From positions 1 through 64,000 of the forward strand of contig OOIN01000043.1 in NCBI GenBank assembly GCA_900323505.1: 64,000 nucleotides of DNA. Direction: 5' to 3'. The notes under the pieces are model-generated. The model worked only from the letters and a program-made list of their open reading frames with translations. It did not search any database and had not been told where the DNA came from. Shown one piece after another: positions 50,726 through 61,481 of the stretch (within the stretch, counting starts at the first letter, position 1; every line of letters starts with the position of its first letter). Origin of the DNA: Ustilago trichophora (Eukaryota; Basidiomycota; Ustilaginomycetes; Ustilaginales; Ustilaginaceae). Made by a program: the position numbers and the translations under genes.

Positions 50726-52547
50726 GGCAACGGGTTTGCTTTCCTAGGAAGGCTCTATCCACGATCAGCCTCTCGGCGTGAGTTCCGATGCTCTTGGAAT
50801 GTGTTCTAGGTCCGTGATGATCCGGCCCTGTGTTGGCAGTGCGAATCTACCGTAGCTGATGAGTCAAAATCCTATCAGAAGCTCTGGAAGCTTGCTGCTA
50901 ACTTTGTCCAGCCGACTCGGTGACGGCAATCGAAGAGGTCGTGTGCGCCTTGGAGCGAGGTAAGGTGAGATCAGGATGGTGGTAAAGATGCTTATAGAAG
51001 GCGCACAAATGGCGGTAGAGTTGAGGATGACATGTAGAAGGACGGATGAGGATGAAGGAGTAAAGGTAAGGGATGCACATTGACAGACAGTCAGCCTCGA
51101 GCTTGAGATTGAGGATGAGGCAAGAAGCTTTCCGGCTCGCAAGCTCCCCTGAGGCCATCTCGGCAGTGGATAAGACCCCGGCAATACTTTGCAATCAGGC
51201 AGAACGAGACAAGCAACAACCACAACCAAGAGGGTCTCGCTGGTCGATTCACTGTGCCTATCGAGACAGTAGCGAGAAGAGGGCGAGAGTGGAGCAAAGT
51301 CTCGAAAAAAGAAAGAAGAGTCACGCTCATCGCGGCGGATCATCCGTCAGCTTTCACTTAGAGACAAAGGCGCCCACACACACACACACACACAGAGAGG
51401 CACAGTCAGATTGACAGTGTGGGAATGCGGTTGCAATAGAGTTGTGATTTGAATCGCCGGTCGAGCTTGACGAGAGTAAGAGAGAGAGAGAGAGAGAGCT
51501 TCCAGATCAGGCGTGCCAGGCACACGGCGTCATTCATTCCAGCCTCAGCAGCAGCAAACTGTGACTTTATCTAGATCTGGGGTTGAAGGAAGGATGCAGC
51601 AGCGCTTCAGTTGCGGGCAAACGTGGCATCTTTTTTAGTAAGAGCTCTTCTTCCCAAGCCATCTTCTCTCTCTCTCTCTCTCTCTCTCTCCCCCCCTGTC
51701 TATCTCTTCCGGATCAGAATCTTAGCGAGCTGAGTTCCATTTCAACATGTTGCCATGCCTCGATGATTGCATTGCGTACCAGAACAATCAACTCGCGGTC
51801 AGGACAGGTGGCAGTAGAGAGACAATAGTCAAGTGAGGACGGCGTTTGTTATCGCATTTGGGGCTCAGCACCAAAAAAAACCCCCCCCAAACAGAATGCG
51901 CATGAGCACAGTTAGCAGTGACAGGCGTCGATCGGAGGCAACCGACATCCCTCCCTCTTGTGAGAAGCAGATATGGTCAGAATGGCGAGCGAGCAGTCTC
52001 AGCACAGGCGGGCCAAAAATTGAGGCGTTCCAGGGTCATCAACCAGAAGAAACGAACGAGAGAGAAAGAGAGAAGAGGGGGGAAAGGCAGAGGCTCAATA
52101 TGCCTTTTGTCGTCATCGGATGGGCCGATATGGAAATCGTTTGTACAGTACAGTAGCAGAGCCACAGTTTGGCTCGCTTGACAAGAAAGACGGGAACCAT
52201 CCAAATCGAGCAGTGCCACGACCCAAAAAGGTTCGAATTTGGCAGCCAAAAATTACGGCGGTTGCAAGGCGGAGTTGAGCTAAGCGAGAGTTTGACGTCA
52301 ATGGGGATGTCATTCAGCTGCACACTCTGGAATCGCAGATACTGTAGTTACTGACCCCACGCCCGCATTCGCTCGACGTTTTGCTTTTACTTTTTATTTT
52401 ATTTTTATTTTTGCTTTCAAGCACAAACGTGCCTCCAAACACTAGCATCTCTGTGGGACATGCAGCTGGCTGCTGCTGCTGCCATTTCTCATCCCAGATT
52501 GCAAGATCGAACCCGCTCTTGCATCGCACCCCGATCCATCTGACGAG
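50726..52547. other. Promoter region of KRE6-like copy 1, microsatellites
   Basis: 1.8 kb without a convincing gene. Carries CA repeats (51375-51394), GA repeats (about 51479-51498), CT repeats (51665-51690) and a C8 run near 51890. Short frames match nothing. Confidence 0.55.
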
Positions 52548-53048
52548 CTAAGATCTCAAGCTTCGCACGCCCTCTTTCTCCAACTTCCCACCAGCTCGGA
52601 TGACTTCCGACTGCTCCGTTGGACTACTTTGTACGAAGCACAGTGCATCGGCATCCACGTCATACTCTGCCAGGCTGCTCAGCCAGCAACGCTTGTCGAC
52701 CAGCATGAACTCTGCCTCAAGTAGCTTCTTGGGATATCGAGGGCATCGACTCCTGGCTTGCGTCTTACGAAGCTTCGCAGCAAAGCGACGCTGCACTTCC
52801 AGCTTGGCTGCAAGAAGCATTGCAAAGTAACGACCATGACACAGCTGGCCCATCTACACAGGCTGGTATCAATCTCACTGACGCTCCAACGTCAGAAAAA
52901 CCTTCGACCCTTCCCGCATCACCGTGTAGCTGGCGCCGTCAAAGTCGGTCTCGGGGGGAACATACTGGGTGAGCGAGTACCTGGATGGGAAGAAGGCGTT
53001 GAATTCGGCCTGATCAGGGACAGGCTCGCGGTCGGTGGATTGCGACAT
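52548..53048 (-). CDS. Possible small hypothetical gene, two exons
   Basis: ATG at 53048 opens [20 protein letters not shown] and runs about 50 codons with balanced composition ([18 protein letters not shown]); the frame closes at 52875. Just downstream, from about 52840 to 52548, another frame has protein-like sequence ([20 protein letters not shown] ... [13 protein letters not shown]) ending at a stop. A short intron ending CTGTGTAG near 52853 could join them. With the good donor CAGTGAGA the phase does not fit the second frame; with weaker donors (AAGGTTTTT or ACGGTGATG) it does, so the join is unresolved. I do not recognise the family. Could be noncoding. Confidence 0.35.
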
Positions 53049-54765
53049 GACTTGGTGATTGGGGTCTAGTGGTGTTTGCAAGATGTGAATGCGATGCTAA
53101 GATGAGATCCCTTAGGAGCAAGTTGCTCCAGTATATATTTCCAACGTTACCAGTGTGCACCGGATGTGAGGATCTGTAGCATTGGCATTGTAACATAGCC
53201 GTATGAAGCGAATGCAATATTGGCATTGGAGGGACAATGGCGAAAATCTGGTCTGTGCGACATGATACCTACTGCCTTCTTCTATCGTTTCACCGAAATT
53301 GACTCACTTTGTCGGGACGTTGTCCTCGCAATATGATCCCGAACGAGCTCTAACTGCCATGGAAAGGGCCTTTGGAACACCCGAGAGGAAGCTTCTCACA
53401 TGACGGAAGATGCCATCTGATGGTGATAGGCTGTCAGGAACCGCAACTTGACTCAACTGACGTGGGGTTGAATCCATCACGTTGAGTCAGATGAGCCAAC
53501 GACCTAAATTCCGGTGGGAGTTGGCGCGTATCACCCGATTCTCGAGCGTGATGCATACTGTATCAACGATCTGTGTTTCTCCCAGACTCGCACGATTCAA
53601 GCACGCCAACCTGAACATCGCGCCTTGCTTTTTGTTTTTTTCTCTTTTGGGTCGGTCTTGAAACTGTTGTTTTTTTCTTTTCGGAGAGTTTGGAAAAATT
53701 GATCAAAGAATCGCAGATCATTTCGCATGATCAGAAAGGCATTCGGCCTCTGCTCTTGTGCCAGGGCTACGGCGTTCAATGGTGCCTCGGCTGTGCAATA
53801 GCGCGAAAAAAATGCCCCCTGTGACTTTCAAAAAAAAAAAAGAGTTCTCGTTTTTTGGCAAATCGTGCTCGCTTTGATCGAGGTCCGCATGGCCTCGTTG
53901 TTCATCATCAGTCCAGTTCGGCACTGCATATCACGCACGCAAGCGCTCGAAATGGACCGAAGGAAGAAAGAACTCGACCGCGGTCTGACACGGCGGTCTC
54001 TCAACCCTGTCCTGCCCTTCCCTTTGTATTATCACAAACGGCACCCTTTCACCGATTCCAGCCGCGGTAGTTCATGCGGCCAAATGTGACATTTCCACAA
54101 AGAGAAACAAGACAGGAGCGCTGTGCCTTGCAACGCGCAATCCATCTGTGTACATATTGTACAATACTTGACCGTTCTAGCGTCACAGCCCAGCCCACAC
54201 GCAGATCCTTTCCTGATTCTCCAGAGAGGTCTCCGACAAATGCCTTTCTTGCCAGCCTCGCCTGTCTGCCGAGCCTGCCAGCACTGTGTGTAACCATGGG
54301 CGGCAACAACATTTGAGTTGGCAGCCCTTCCTAAGTTGCTATGCATCTCGAGCTAAGTTTAGGAGTTCGACAGCACTTGCCTGTAGCCTGTCATTCACCC
54401 CTTTGGCTCTTTGCGCAACCTCGGCCTCTCTGTTGCTTCCACAGACCCTTGCCTGGTCTCCCTTCTCTTCTCTCCCCATCACCATCACCTCCTTCCTTTC
54501 CGACACTTCCCCCCATCCAATCCCTTTGCTTGTCCACTGTACCGCATCCCCGGGCGGCATATCCAGGGAACCGCAATCCGAGCTTCCACCATTCGCCGCT
54601 CAGCTCATTCCTTGCAACACGACGCTTCCGACTAGCATTCCGTACTTCCATCGATATACATCTTCTCAGCGTCGGACCTACTGTCCATCTGCTTTCACCG
54701 AGAGCGCGACACATCTGCTCCTCTCAAGACTCTTTCGGATCTTGAACCAATTCAGAATCGCTACC
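53049..54765. other. Promoter region of KRE6-like copy 2
   Basis: 1.7 kb between the small hypothetical gene and copy 2. T-rich tracts at about 53630-53680 and A11 near 53830. Pyrimidine-rich leader from about 54400. A 7-codon upstream frame (ATG at 54296) may lie in the leader. The copy 2 frame stays open upstream but has no ATG. Confidence 0.5.
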
Positions 54766-56496
54766 ATGCCTAGACAATATCGCGCCGGCGCCTCGTCTGC
54801 GCATAGCCCTCCCTCCAGCTCATCCACCAGCATCGGAGGCAGCAACTCATACCAGCATGATCAGCTTCTAGCACACCAAGCAAACTCGCAGCCAAACTCG
54901 ACTACAGCAAAGTATCAGCTCGCCAACAATGCACTTACAGAGGAGGAGGACGACTATCTCCACTCGATCGACACCAAATGGGACTCGTCCTCGCACAGCT
55001 GGAACTTGCGTGGGTTCCTCAACGTCCTCACACTCACCCTTCTTGCACTCGGCTTGCTCATGCTCTTCCTCGGCTACCCCGTCCTCATCAAGATCAAGAA
55101 CATGTACGACAATGACACCAAGGGCGCCTTTGGTCTCGGTGGTACCAACGGTTCGGGACAGGTGCCCGCCCTTGCCATCTCCTCGCTCATCGATGCCGAT
55201 ACCCCTAAGAGCGCCATGAAGTGGACTAGCAGCTACGACAAGGCGTCTTACCATCTCGTATTCAGTGACGAGTTCGAGGTCGAGGGAAGGACCTTCTGGC
55301 CCGGTGACGATCCTTACTGGGAGGCCGTCGATCTCTGGTACTCTGGTACCGGAGACTACGAATGGTACTCGCCCGAAGCCGTCAACACCACCAACGGAGC
55401 CATGGTCATTGCTCTCGAAGAGCATCAGCTGCACAACAAAAACTTCCGCTCCGGCATGGTCCAATCGTGGAACAAGTTCTGCTTCCAGGGCGGTTACATT
55501 GAATTCAGTGTCATGCTGCCTGGCTCGCCTAGCACCAGTGGATACTGGCCCGCCGTCTGGCTCATGGGTAACCTCGGTCGTCCCGGCTACTTGGCCTCTA
55601 CCGAAGGCACTTGGCCATACTCGTACAACTCGTGCGACACCGGCATCCTGCCCAACCAGACCTGGATCAACGGCACCGGCCCCGACCTCGCCATCCACTC
55701 TTCCGGTACCTATGCATACAACGGCGAGCTCTCTTACCTTCCCGGCATGCGATACTCGTCTTGCACCTGCCCCGGCCAAGACCACCCTGGACCCAACAAC
55801 AACGTCGGCCGTTCAGCGCCAGAAATTGACATTTTCGAAGTTCAGGTGCAGTCCAAGGATGGCACTCGCCACTCGTATGCCTCTCAATCGCTTCAGGTCG
55901 CACCCTTCGACGATGCTTACGGCTGGGGCAACACCTCCGCAGACGCCACCATCTACGATGACACCGTCACCGAATTCAACACCTACACTGGTGGTCAGAT
56001 TCAGGAAGCCGTTTCCTCGGTCACCCGTGTACCCGACCGCGGTTTCAACTTGACAAACAACCAGTACGTCAAGTACGGCGTCGAGTTCAGCCCGGATTTC
56101 AACTACGACGGCAGTGGATCCATGACCTGGTACGTCGATGGAAAGCCATCCTGGTCTGTCAACCCCAAGGCTTTCCCTCCCCGCAAAAACCTTGACATCG
56201 GTCAGCGTATCATCCCCGTAGAGCCCATGGCCATCGTCATGAACTTGGCCATCTCGAGCGGTTTCCAGTACGTCAACTTTGACAACGGTGGCATCACCTT
56301 CCCCGCCTTCATGGCCATCGACTACGTACGTGTCTACCAGAAAGACGGCCAGTCCGACCTCATCTCCTGCGATCCCCCTGATCACCCCACAGCCAACTTC
56401 ATCGCAACCCACCCGGAGCTCTACTATGACAGAAACCTCACTCAATTTCCGCGTGACAAGTACCAATGGCCTCGGAACAAGTTGCAGGGATGCTAG
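54766..56496 (+). CDS. KRE6/SKN1-family GH16 protein, copy 2
   Basis: 576 residues from ATG at 54766, the first ATG in a frame open for a further 480 bases. Cytosolic tail of about 85 residues (Ser/Gln-rich, then acidic EEEDDYLHSID), one membrane segment at about 86-109 (VLTLTLLALGLLMLFLGYPVL), and lumenal GH16-like domain with LVFSDEFEVEGRTFWPGDDP, GGYIEFSVMLPG and catalytic-type motif APEIDIFEVQ. Many N-glycosylation sites. Ends WPRNKLQGC with a final Cys. Very close in layout to copy 3, including the acidic motif before the membrane segment. Wall beta-1,6-glucan assembly by family knowledge; whether it is an enzyme or a scaffold is unsettled for the family. Confidence 0.94.
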   Translation: MPRQYRAGASSAHSPPSSSSTSIGGSNSYQHDQLLAHQANSQPNSTTAKYQLANNALTEEEDDYLHSIDTKWDSSSHSWNLRGFLNVLTLTLLALGLLMLFLGYPVLIKIKNMYDNDTKGAFGLGGTNGSGQVPALAISSLIDADTPKSAMKWTSSYDKASYHLVFSDEFEVEGRTFWPGDDPYWEAVDLWYSGTGDYEWYSPEAVNTTNGAMVIALEEHQLHNKNFRSGMVQSWNKFCFQGGYIEFSVMLPGSPSTSGYWPAVWLMGNLGRPGYLASTEGTWPYSYNSCDTGILPNQTWINGTGPDLAIHSSGTYAYNGELSYLPGMRYSSCTCPGQDHPGPNNNVGRSAPEIDIFEVQVQSKDGTRHSYASQSLQVAPFDDAYGWGNTSADATIYDDTVTEFNTYTGGQIQEAVSSVTRVPDRGFNLTNNQYVKYGVEFSPDFNYDGSGSMTWYVDGKPSWSVNPKAFPPRKNLDIGQRIIPVEPMAIVMNLAISSGFQYVNFDNGGITFPAFMAIDYVRVYQKDGQSDLISCDPPDHPTANFIATHPELYYDRNLTQFPRDKYQWPRNKLQGC

Positions 56497-56981
56497 TTGT
56501 ATATCCAATATCAAATCTCAATGCATACTATGCCGCTGATCGTGATCTGAGTGGACACTTGTATGCCTCGCCTGGAACGCGAGCGATTATATGCCACTTG
56601 CAGCCCTTTGTGGGTCATTCTCGTGCAAAGCAATCGATTGTGGCTGAGTTTGGCTGAGATTCGAGGACGTTGTACATTGGTCATATTGTGCGACCTCAAG
56701 GCCGTGTACTGTACTAACAGAATCGGCTCATCTGTTAGGGGAGCATGTTGCAATCTGCTCATCATTTGGAATCACCTGGTCATCGGCGTGGACACATGAA
56801 TGGAGTGTGAGTGGGAGAGTAAGTTTTGTCAGGTCGGAACGCGAACAATTTCAGCAAAGAGGGCAAAGCTCGTAACGAACCATGCTACCAGATTCTGCGA
56901 ACTGGTCGGTGTACTGTCGAGGTTGAAAAGTCAGTGTAATTGTCCGTTGTGTTTACATGATGCCGTACTAGGGCAGGCTCT
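56497..56981. other. Convergent 3' intergenic region
   Basis: 485 bp between the stops of KRE6-like copy 2 (plus) and ROT1 (minus); 3' UTRs, no gene seen. Confidence 0.6.
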
Positions 56982-57775
56982 CTAAGGAATGCCGATGTAC
57001 TCGAGATACAGCGGCTCGGTGGGGAGCATCATAGGTGGGTCGTAGATTTTCCACAAGCTAGGCGACCTGTTACCCCAAGCATCTGTGAGGCGCAAAGCGG
57101 CACCGGGAGCGCCATGGTGCAAGTCGACCCAGGTGTCGACCATGGTGTACTCCTCCGAGACGTCGTACATCTCTTCTGGTGGGCTGCCACCGGGGCAACT
57201 GGAAGTGAGGAGTTGGGCGCCTTCGCGGGTGATTGGGTAAAGTTGAAGGGTGCCGTTGGCGTGGAGGAGGTAGCTGCCGTGTTGCCAGATGAGCTGGGAT
57301 TGGATGCATTCTGGTTTCCTTGCTTTTGTGGGCAAATGCAAGATCAGGTACGTCAGTGTACGGGTTACAGATGGAGGAAGGAGATAAAGGGCGGGGAATG
57401 CTTACGATTCGGTGTGACGCGGTACTTTGCAAACTCCCAGTAGCCATCACGGGTGAAGCTGTATGCCTGACCTGGCACCGGTGGTGCAATGAAGCTTCTC
57501 GTGCGTGGGTTGAAAAAGCCCTGTGGTAGACAAGAGCCGAGATTACGACAATATCAATACTTGCTCTTGAGATAGAAACGTGCTAGCCAGGTGACGCCTC
57601 TACTTACCTGACCCGTGACAACCTTGCCAGACCCTGAAGACCAGGTGCCTTGAAGTGTCGCTTCATCACCAGCGTGAAGCACGGCGTATCGTTGACGACC
57701 TGCTTCGACTATGTTCAAGCCTTGGATCCAGACATAGGCCAAGCAGACAAGTAGCAACTGCATTGGGCGCGTCAT
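56982..57775 (-). CDS. ROT1: ROT1-like ER protein, three exons
   Basis: Exons 57775-57608 (56 codons), 57520-57406 (115 nt) and 57322-56982 (341 nt) give 207 residues. Donors are GTAAGT and GTAAGC, acceptors CCACAG and AAAAG; phases agree. Signal peptide at 1-25 (MQLLLVCLAYVWIQGLNI). Family blocks in order: LQGTWSSGSGKVVTGQGFFNP, PPVPGQAYSFTRDGYWEFAKY, SQLIWQHGSYLLHANGTL, the turn SCPGG, a WVDLHHG block and the near-terminal DPPMMLPTEPLYL, where PPMMLPT is the strongest hallmark. In yeast, Rot1 is an essential ER chaperone-like protein whose loss lowers beta-1,6-glucan. It sits between KRE6-like copies 2 and 3, which fits a shared pathway. It lacks an obvious C-terminal membrane segment, unlike yeast Rot1. 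The third acceptor is the least certain join. Confidence 0.87.
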
Positions 57776-59379
57776 TGTGAGCGACTCTTGCAAGTTGAGA
57801 GTCGGATTGAATTGATCGAGACGATAATAAGCGGAGCTGATGGATATAATCTCGAGTGTCAGAACGCTTCGATGCGATATCAGTGACGAAGGTTACGGTG
57901 TGGTAATACTTCAAGAGGGTGCGCTGATGATTTCGATGTGAGGGTCGTAGGGGAACGGAAGATGATGTAGAGGAAAGAAGGAGGGAGACAAAACATCAAG
58001 CTGTAGATGAAGTCACACGTTGCACCATTTGAGAGTCTGCTAGCAGCGGCCAGAGTCTCACGATAGAAGCACAAAGATCAACCACAGCCCGCCCTGCTTG
58101 CTGCCATGCCAATCGGAGTTACGGACCCTGCCTGCAGCATTCATAACAAGTTTGCTATGTACGCCGCTCGAGAAGGTGACGACTGACTTGGGTTTCTCAA
58201 CACAAGCGATCGGTACAGCGGACACACTGTGTGTGACGAACGGATGATCAGCAGTGCACACCAGGCGAATGGATCGGATGTTTCATCCATGGCAAAAGGA
58301 CCCAAGATGCTTGGCATTTCTCGTCGCAGCTGAAACTCGACAAAGAGACGAAAGCTGTCAAGTCGAGCCCTCGCTGTCTCTAGGCCTCAGGACCGCGCTC
58401 TGTAGCAGGCACAAGAGACGCTTGCACAAAAGAACGTGGTGTTCCAGCAGAACCCTTGACAAGTTGGCGATTTTGGACTGGAGACTGAGATGGCGCCTGT
58501 GTGTTGATTGCCAAGTCTTGGCAACTCGATCCAAATTGCTTGGCATCCAAAAATTCGCGTACTGTATTCATTTGGCCGACCCTGTCTGCTTCTTCTATGC
58601 GGAGAACCCCTCGCCTTGCGCATCGTGGAGACATGGCGGAGAAGGATGTGTTCATCAACCTCATACTTGCACTAGATATCTTTGAGCGGAAACGCCCGCG
58701 ATGGATTGATCAATCGCTTGCATCTAAGCATGAGAGCAGACTTCTTACGCACGATGCTTGGAGCCGGATAGCTTTTTGAACAAAAGCAACAATGGTGCGG
58801 CCATGCCAAGACAGAGTGTTGGTTTCTGATCGCTGGCTGTCAGATAGCGTGCGCCAGAGGCTGTGCTCATGCATCGACAAAGGGGAGCCAAGACTTTTTC
58901 TTTCTCGGTTTGCAGCCCCTCCTCGCCGATCCCTTTCTCCCCTTCTCGGCGACTTCCGCCATTGCCCTCGCTATGCAATCTTGTACGACTACAGTAACAG
59001 TAAAGCACCCGTCAGACCAAGGATCCGCCCTTGACATGCCTGTATGAGTGTCCCCACGACTGTTTCACAGCTCGTAGTATCGACGCCGCTCGAAACGGCG
59101 GTTTGTATCTTCCTTTGCTACACCGAACACCAATCTGGTCAAGAACACTTTTCAAGATTTCGCACCCTCCATCCTATCTTCCACACCACCAACAGCAACA
59201 CCAACAACATCAAGAGCTCCCGTCACAACCTCCACTGCACCTTCTATCCCACAAGCCACCAAGCTCGAAAGCATTCTCTCTCTCTCTCTCTCTCTTTTTT
59301 CTTTTACTAGGCATCGGTCTTAATAACCACCTCTTCACCATCCACGGGCTTAGGTCTCTCACCTTTGCACACATTCACA
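57776..59379. other. Divergent promoter region, ROT1 and KRE6-like copy 3
   Basis: 1.6 kb with no recognisable gene. A CT run (59275-59295) and CAACA-rich sequence near 59190 lie in the probable leader of copy 3. Being shared by two outward-reading wall genes, it may coordinate them. Confidence 0.5.
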
Positions 59380-61231
59380 ATGCCTGCCAGGTCAGGAGCA
59401 GCCTACCACAGGGCCGACAACCCGCCCAGTATGACCTCGTCACTGCCTTCTGTCCAAACCGATTCAAGTAGCAGCTCTTCCTCGCAGAAATACTACACCA
59501 TGCCCCAACAGCAAGGCTACTCTCAACCTGGCAGAGGAGGCTACAGCAACGGCCGAACCGCCCCAGCAGCGCCCCTGCTCACAGATGATGATGACGAGGA
59601 TGACTACCTCTACTCTGACAAGGGTCTTGACAAACACTCTGGTTCGTGCATCAGTGTTCGTGGCTTGCTTAATGTCTTTACCCTGATCCTGCTCGCTATG
59701 GGCCTGCTCGCCCTCTTCCTCGGCTACCCACTCGTCGTGGTCCTCAGCAAAGTATTCGACACCATCGATATCAACCCCAAATCTCCACAGCGGCTGACCA
59801 CATTAAATCAGCGTGGATTGATCGACCCGGACACCCCGCAAGCAGCCATGCGCCGCACTTCGCCCGTTGACGGCTCTGCTTGGCACCTCGTCTTCTCCGA
59901 TGAATTTGAACAGGAAGGCAGGTCCTTCTGGCCCGGTGACGATCCCTACTGGGAGGCTGTCGACCTGTGGTACTGGGGAACGGGTGATTACGAGTGGTAC
60001 TCCCCCGAAGCGGTCAACACTACAGGAGGTGCACTGGTCATCTCGGTAGAGGAGAGAGAGACTAACAACAAAAACTTCCGCTCCGGCATGGTGCAGAGTT
60101 GGAACAAGGTTTGCTTCCAAGGTGCCTACTACGAGATTTCCGCACGTCTGCCCGGTTCTCATGACATTCCTGGATTGGTACGTACACGTTTCTAGCTTCA
60201 TATACGATGTGACATTCTATTCGAACTCAATGCTGACCTTTGCCCTCCGATGCTTTCTCTTTCTGTTTCGCTTTTACTCGCCGCAGTGGCCCGGTCTCTG
60301 GACACAAGGCAACCTCGGCCGTCCCGGTTACGGTGCAACCAACGAAGGCATGTGGCCCTACTCTTACCAAGGCTGTGACACGGGTGCTCTCCCCAACCAG
60401 ACGTGGGTCAACGGTACTGGTCCTCCCAAAGCCCTCGATGCGCGCGGTCTCTTCTCTTCCGGATACAACTACGAGCTCTCCTGGTTGCCTGGTATGCGAT
60501 TCACCTCGTGCAACTGTCCCGGCACTGAGCATCCAGGCCCGAACCGAGGTGTCGCCCGATCCGCACCCGAGTTGGATATTCTCGAAGCCAAGATCGACGT
60601 GGCAGGTGGACACGGTGAGACCTCGCAATCGCTCCAGATGGCCCCCTTCGACGTAGACTACTACTATGGCAACAGTACAGCCCGTGGCGACGTTCGCATT
60701 TGGGACGCCAACACCCGGCTCAACGACTACAAGGGAGGTGCGATCCAAGAAGCCGTCTCTGCGCTTTCCCAAGTCCCCGACGTCGCTTATGAGAACACGG
60801 TCGGTGGCAGATACGTCACTTTTGGCGTAGAGTATGCCCCCGATTGGAACGAGAACGGTGATGCTTATGTGACATGGTACATGGACGGTCGCCCTACCTG
60901 GACCTTGTACGGTCAAGCTATCGGTCCGGTCCCTGAGCTCGACGTCAGCCAACGCCTCGTCCCCACCGAGCCCATGTTCATGATTCTCAACGTCGCCATC
61001 TCGGAATCCTTCCAGGTGCCCGATTTCAGGAGATTGGAATTCCCAGCTCACATGTACATCGACTACGTTCGCGTCTACCAGCGAGATGGTCAGCCTGATC
61101 GTGTCGGCTGCGATCCTAGCAACAGACCTACTTACGATTACATCGAAAAGAACAAGGACATCTATTACAATCGCAACATCACTGAGTTCGACAAGTCCAA
61201 GATCCCAAGAAATCGTCTCCAGGGATGCTAA
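59380..61231 (+). CDS. KRE6/SKN1-family GH16 protein, copy 3 (two exons)
   Basis: Exon 1 59380-60177 (266 codons), intron 60178-60286 (109 bp; GTACGT, CTGAC branch, CCGCAG), exon 2 60287-61231: 580 residues. The join gives HDIPGL then WPGLWTQGNLGRPGYG, matching the uninterrupted block in copies 1 and 2. Tail with Ser run and acidic DDDDEDDYLYSD, membrane segment about 96-120 (VFTLILLAMGLLALFLGYPL), lumenal GH16-like domain with LVFSDEFEQEGRSFWPGDDP, catalytic-type motif ELDILEAK, and C-terminus IPRNRLQGC. Same pathway role as copies 1 and 2. It is the only copy of the three with an intron, so intron gain or loss followed duplication. Confidence 0.94.
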
Positions 61232-61481
61232 GCAACCACCCTCCTCAACGCATACAAAGTACAATAGGTTCTCTTTTTCGCGTGCAATGCATTTTCGGTT
61301 TCAAGCATGCTTCACTTTAGCTAGGTGTGATTGGATGTCCTGGCCATGATCGAGACAGCAAGTGTGACCCACTCGTAGACGAACACTTCGGCACGCAGTG
61401 ATGGTGCACGTTGTGAGGGCGATGGTATGAGTCTCTTTTCATTTCGACGACGAGCAAACGCGATACGGAACCATTTCACAT
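61232..61481. other. Convergent 3' intergenic region
   Basis: 250 bp between copy 3 and the monooxygenase stop. No gene. Confidence 0.6.

Noticed and set aside
54286..54765. N-terminal extension of KRE6-like copy 2
   Set aside because: Frame is open but has no ATG, and its sequence does not match the tails of the other copies; leader is the simpler reading.
60227..61264. Minus-strand 345-codon frame over KRE6-like copy 3
   Set aside because: Antisense shadow with no motif; the other strand encodes conserved GH16 blocks.
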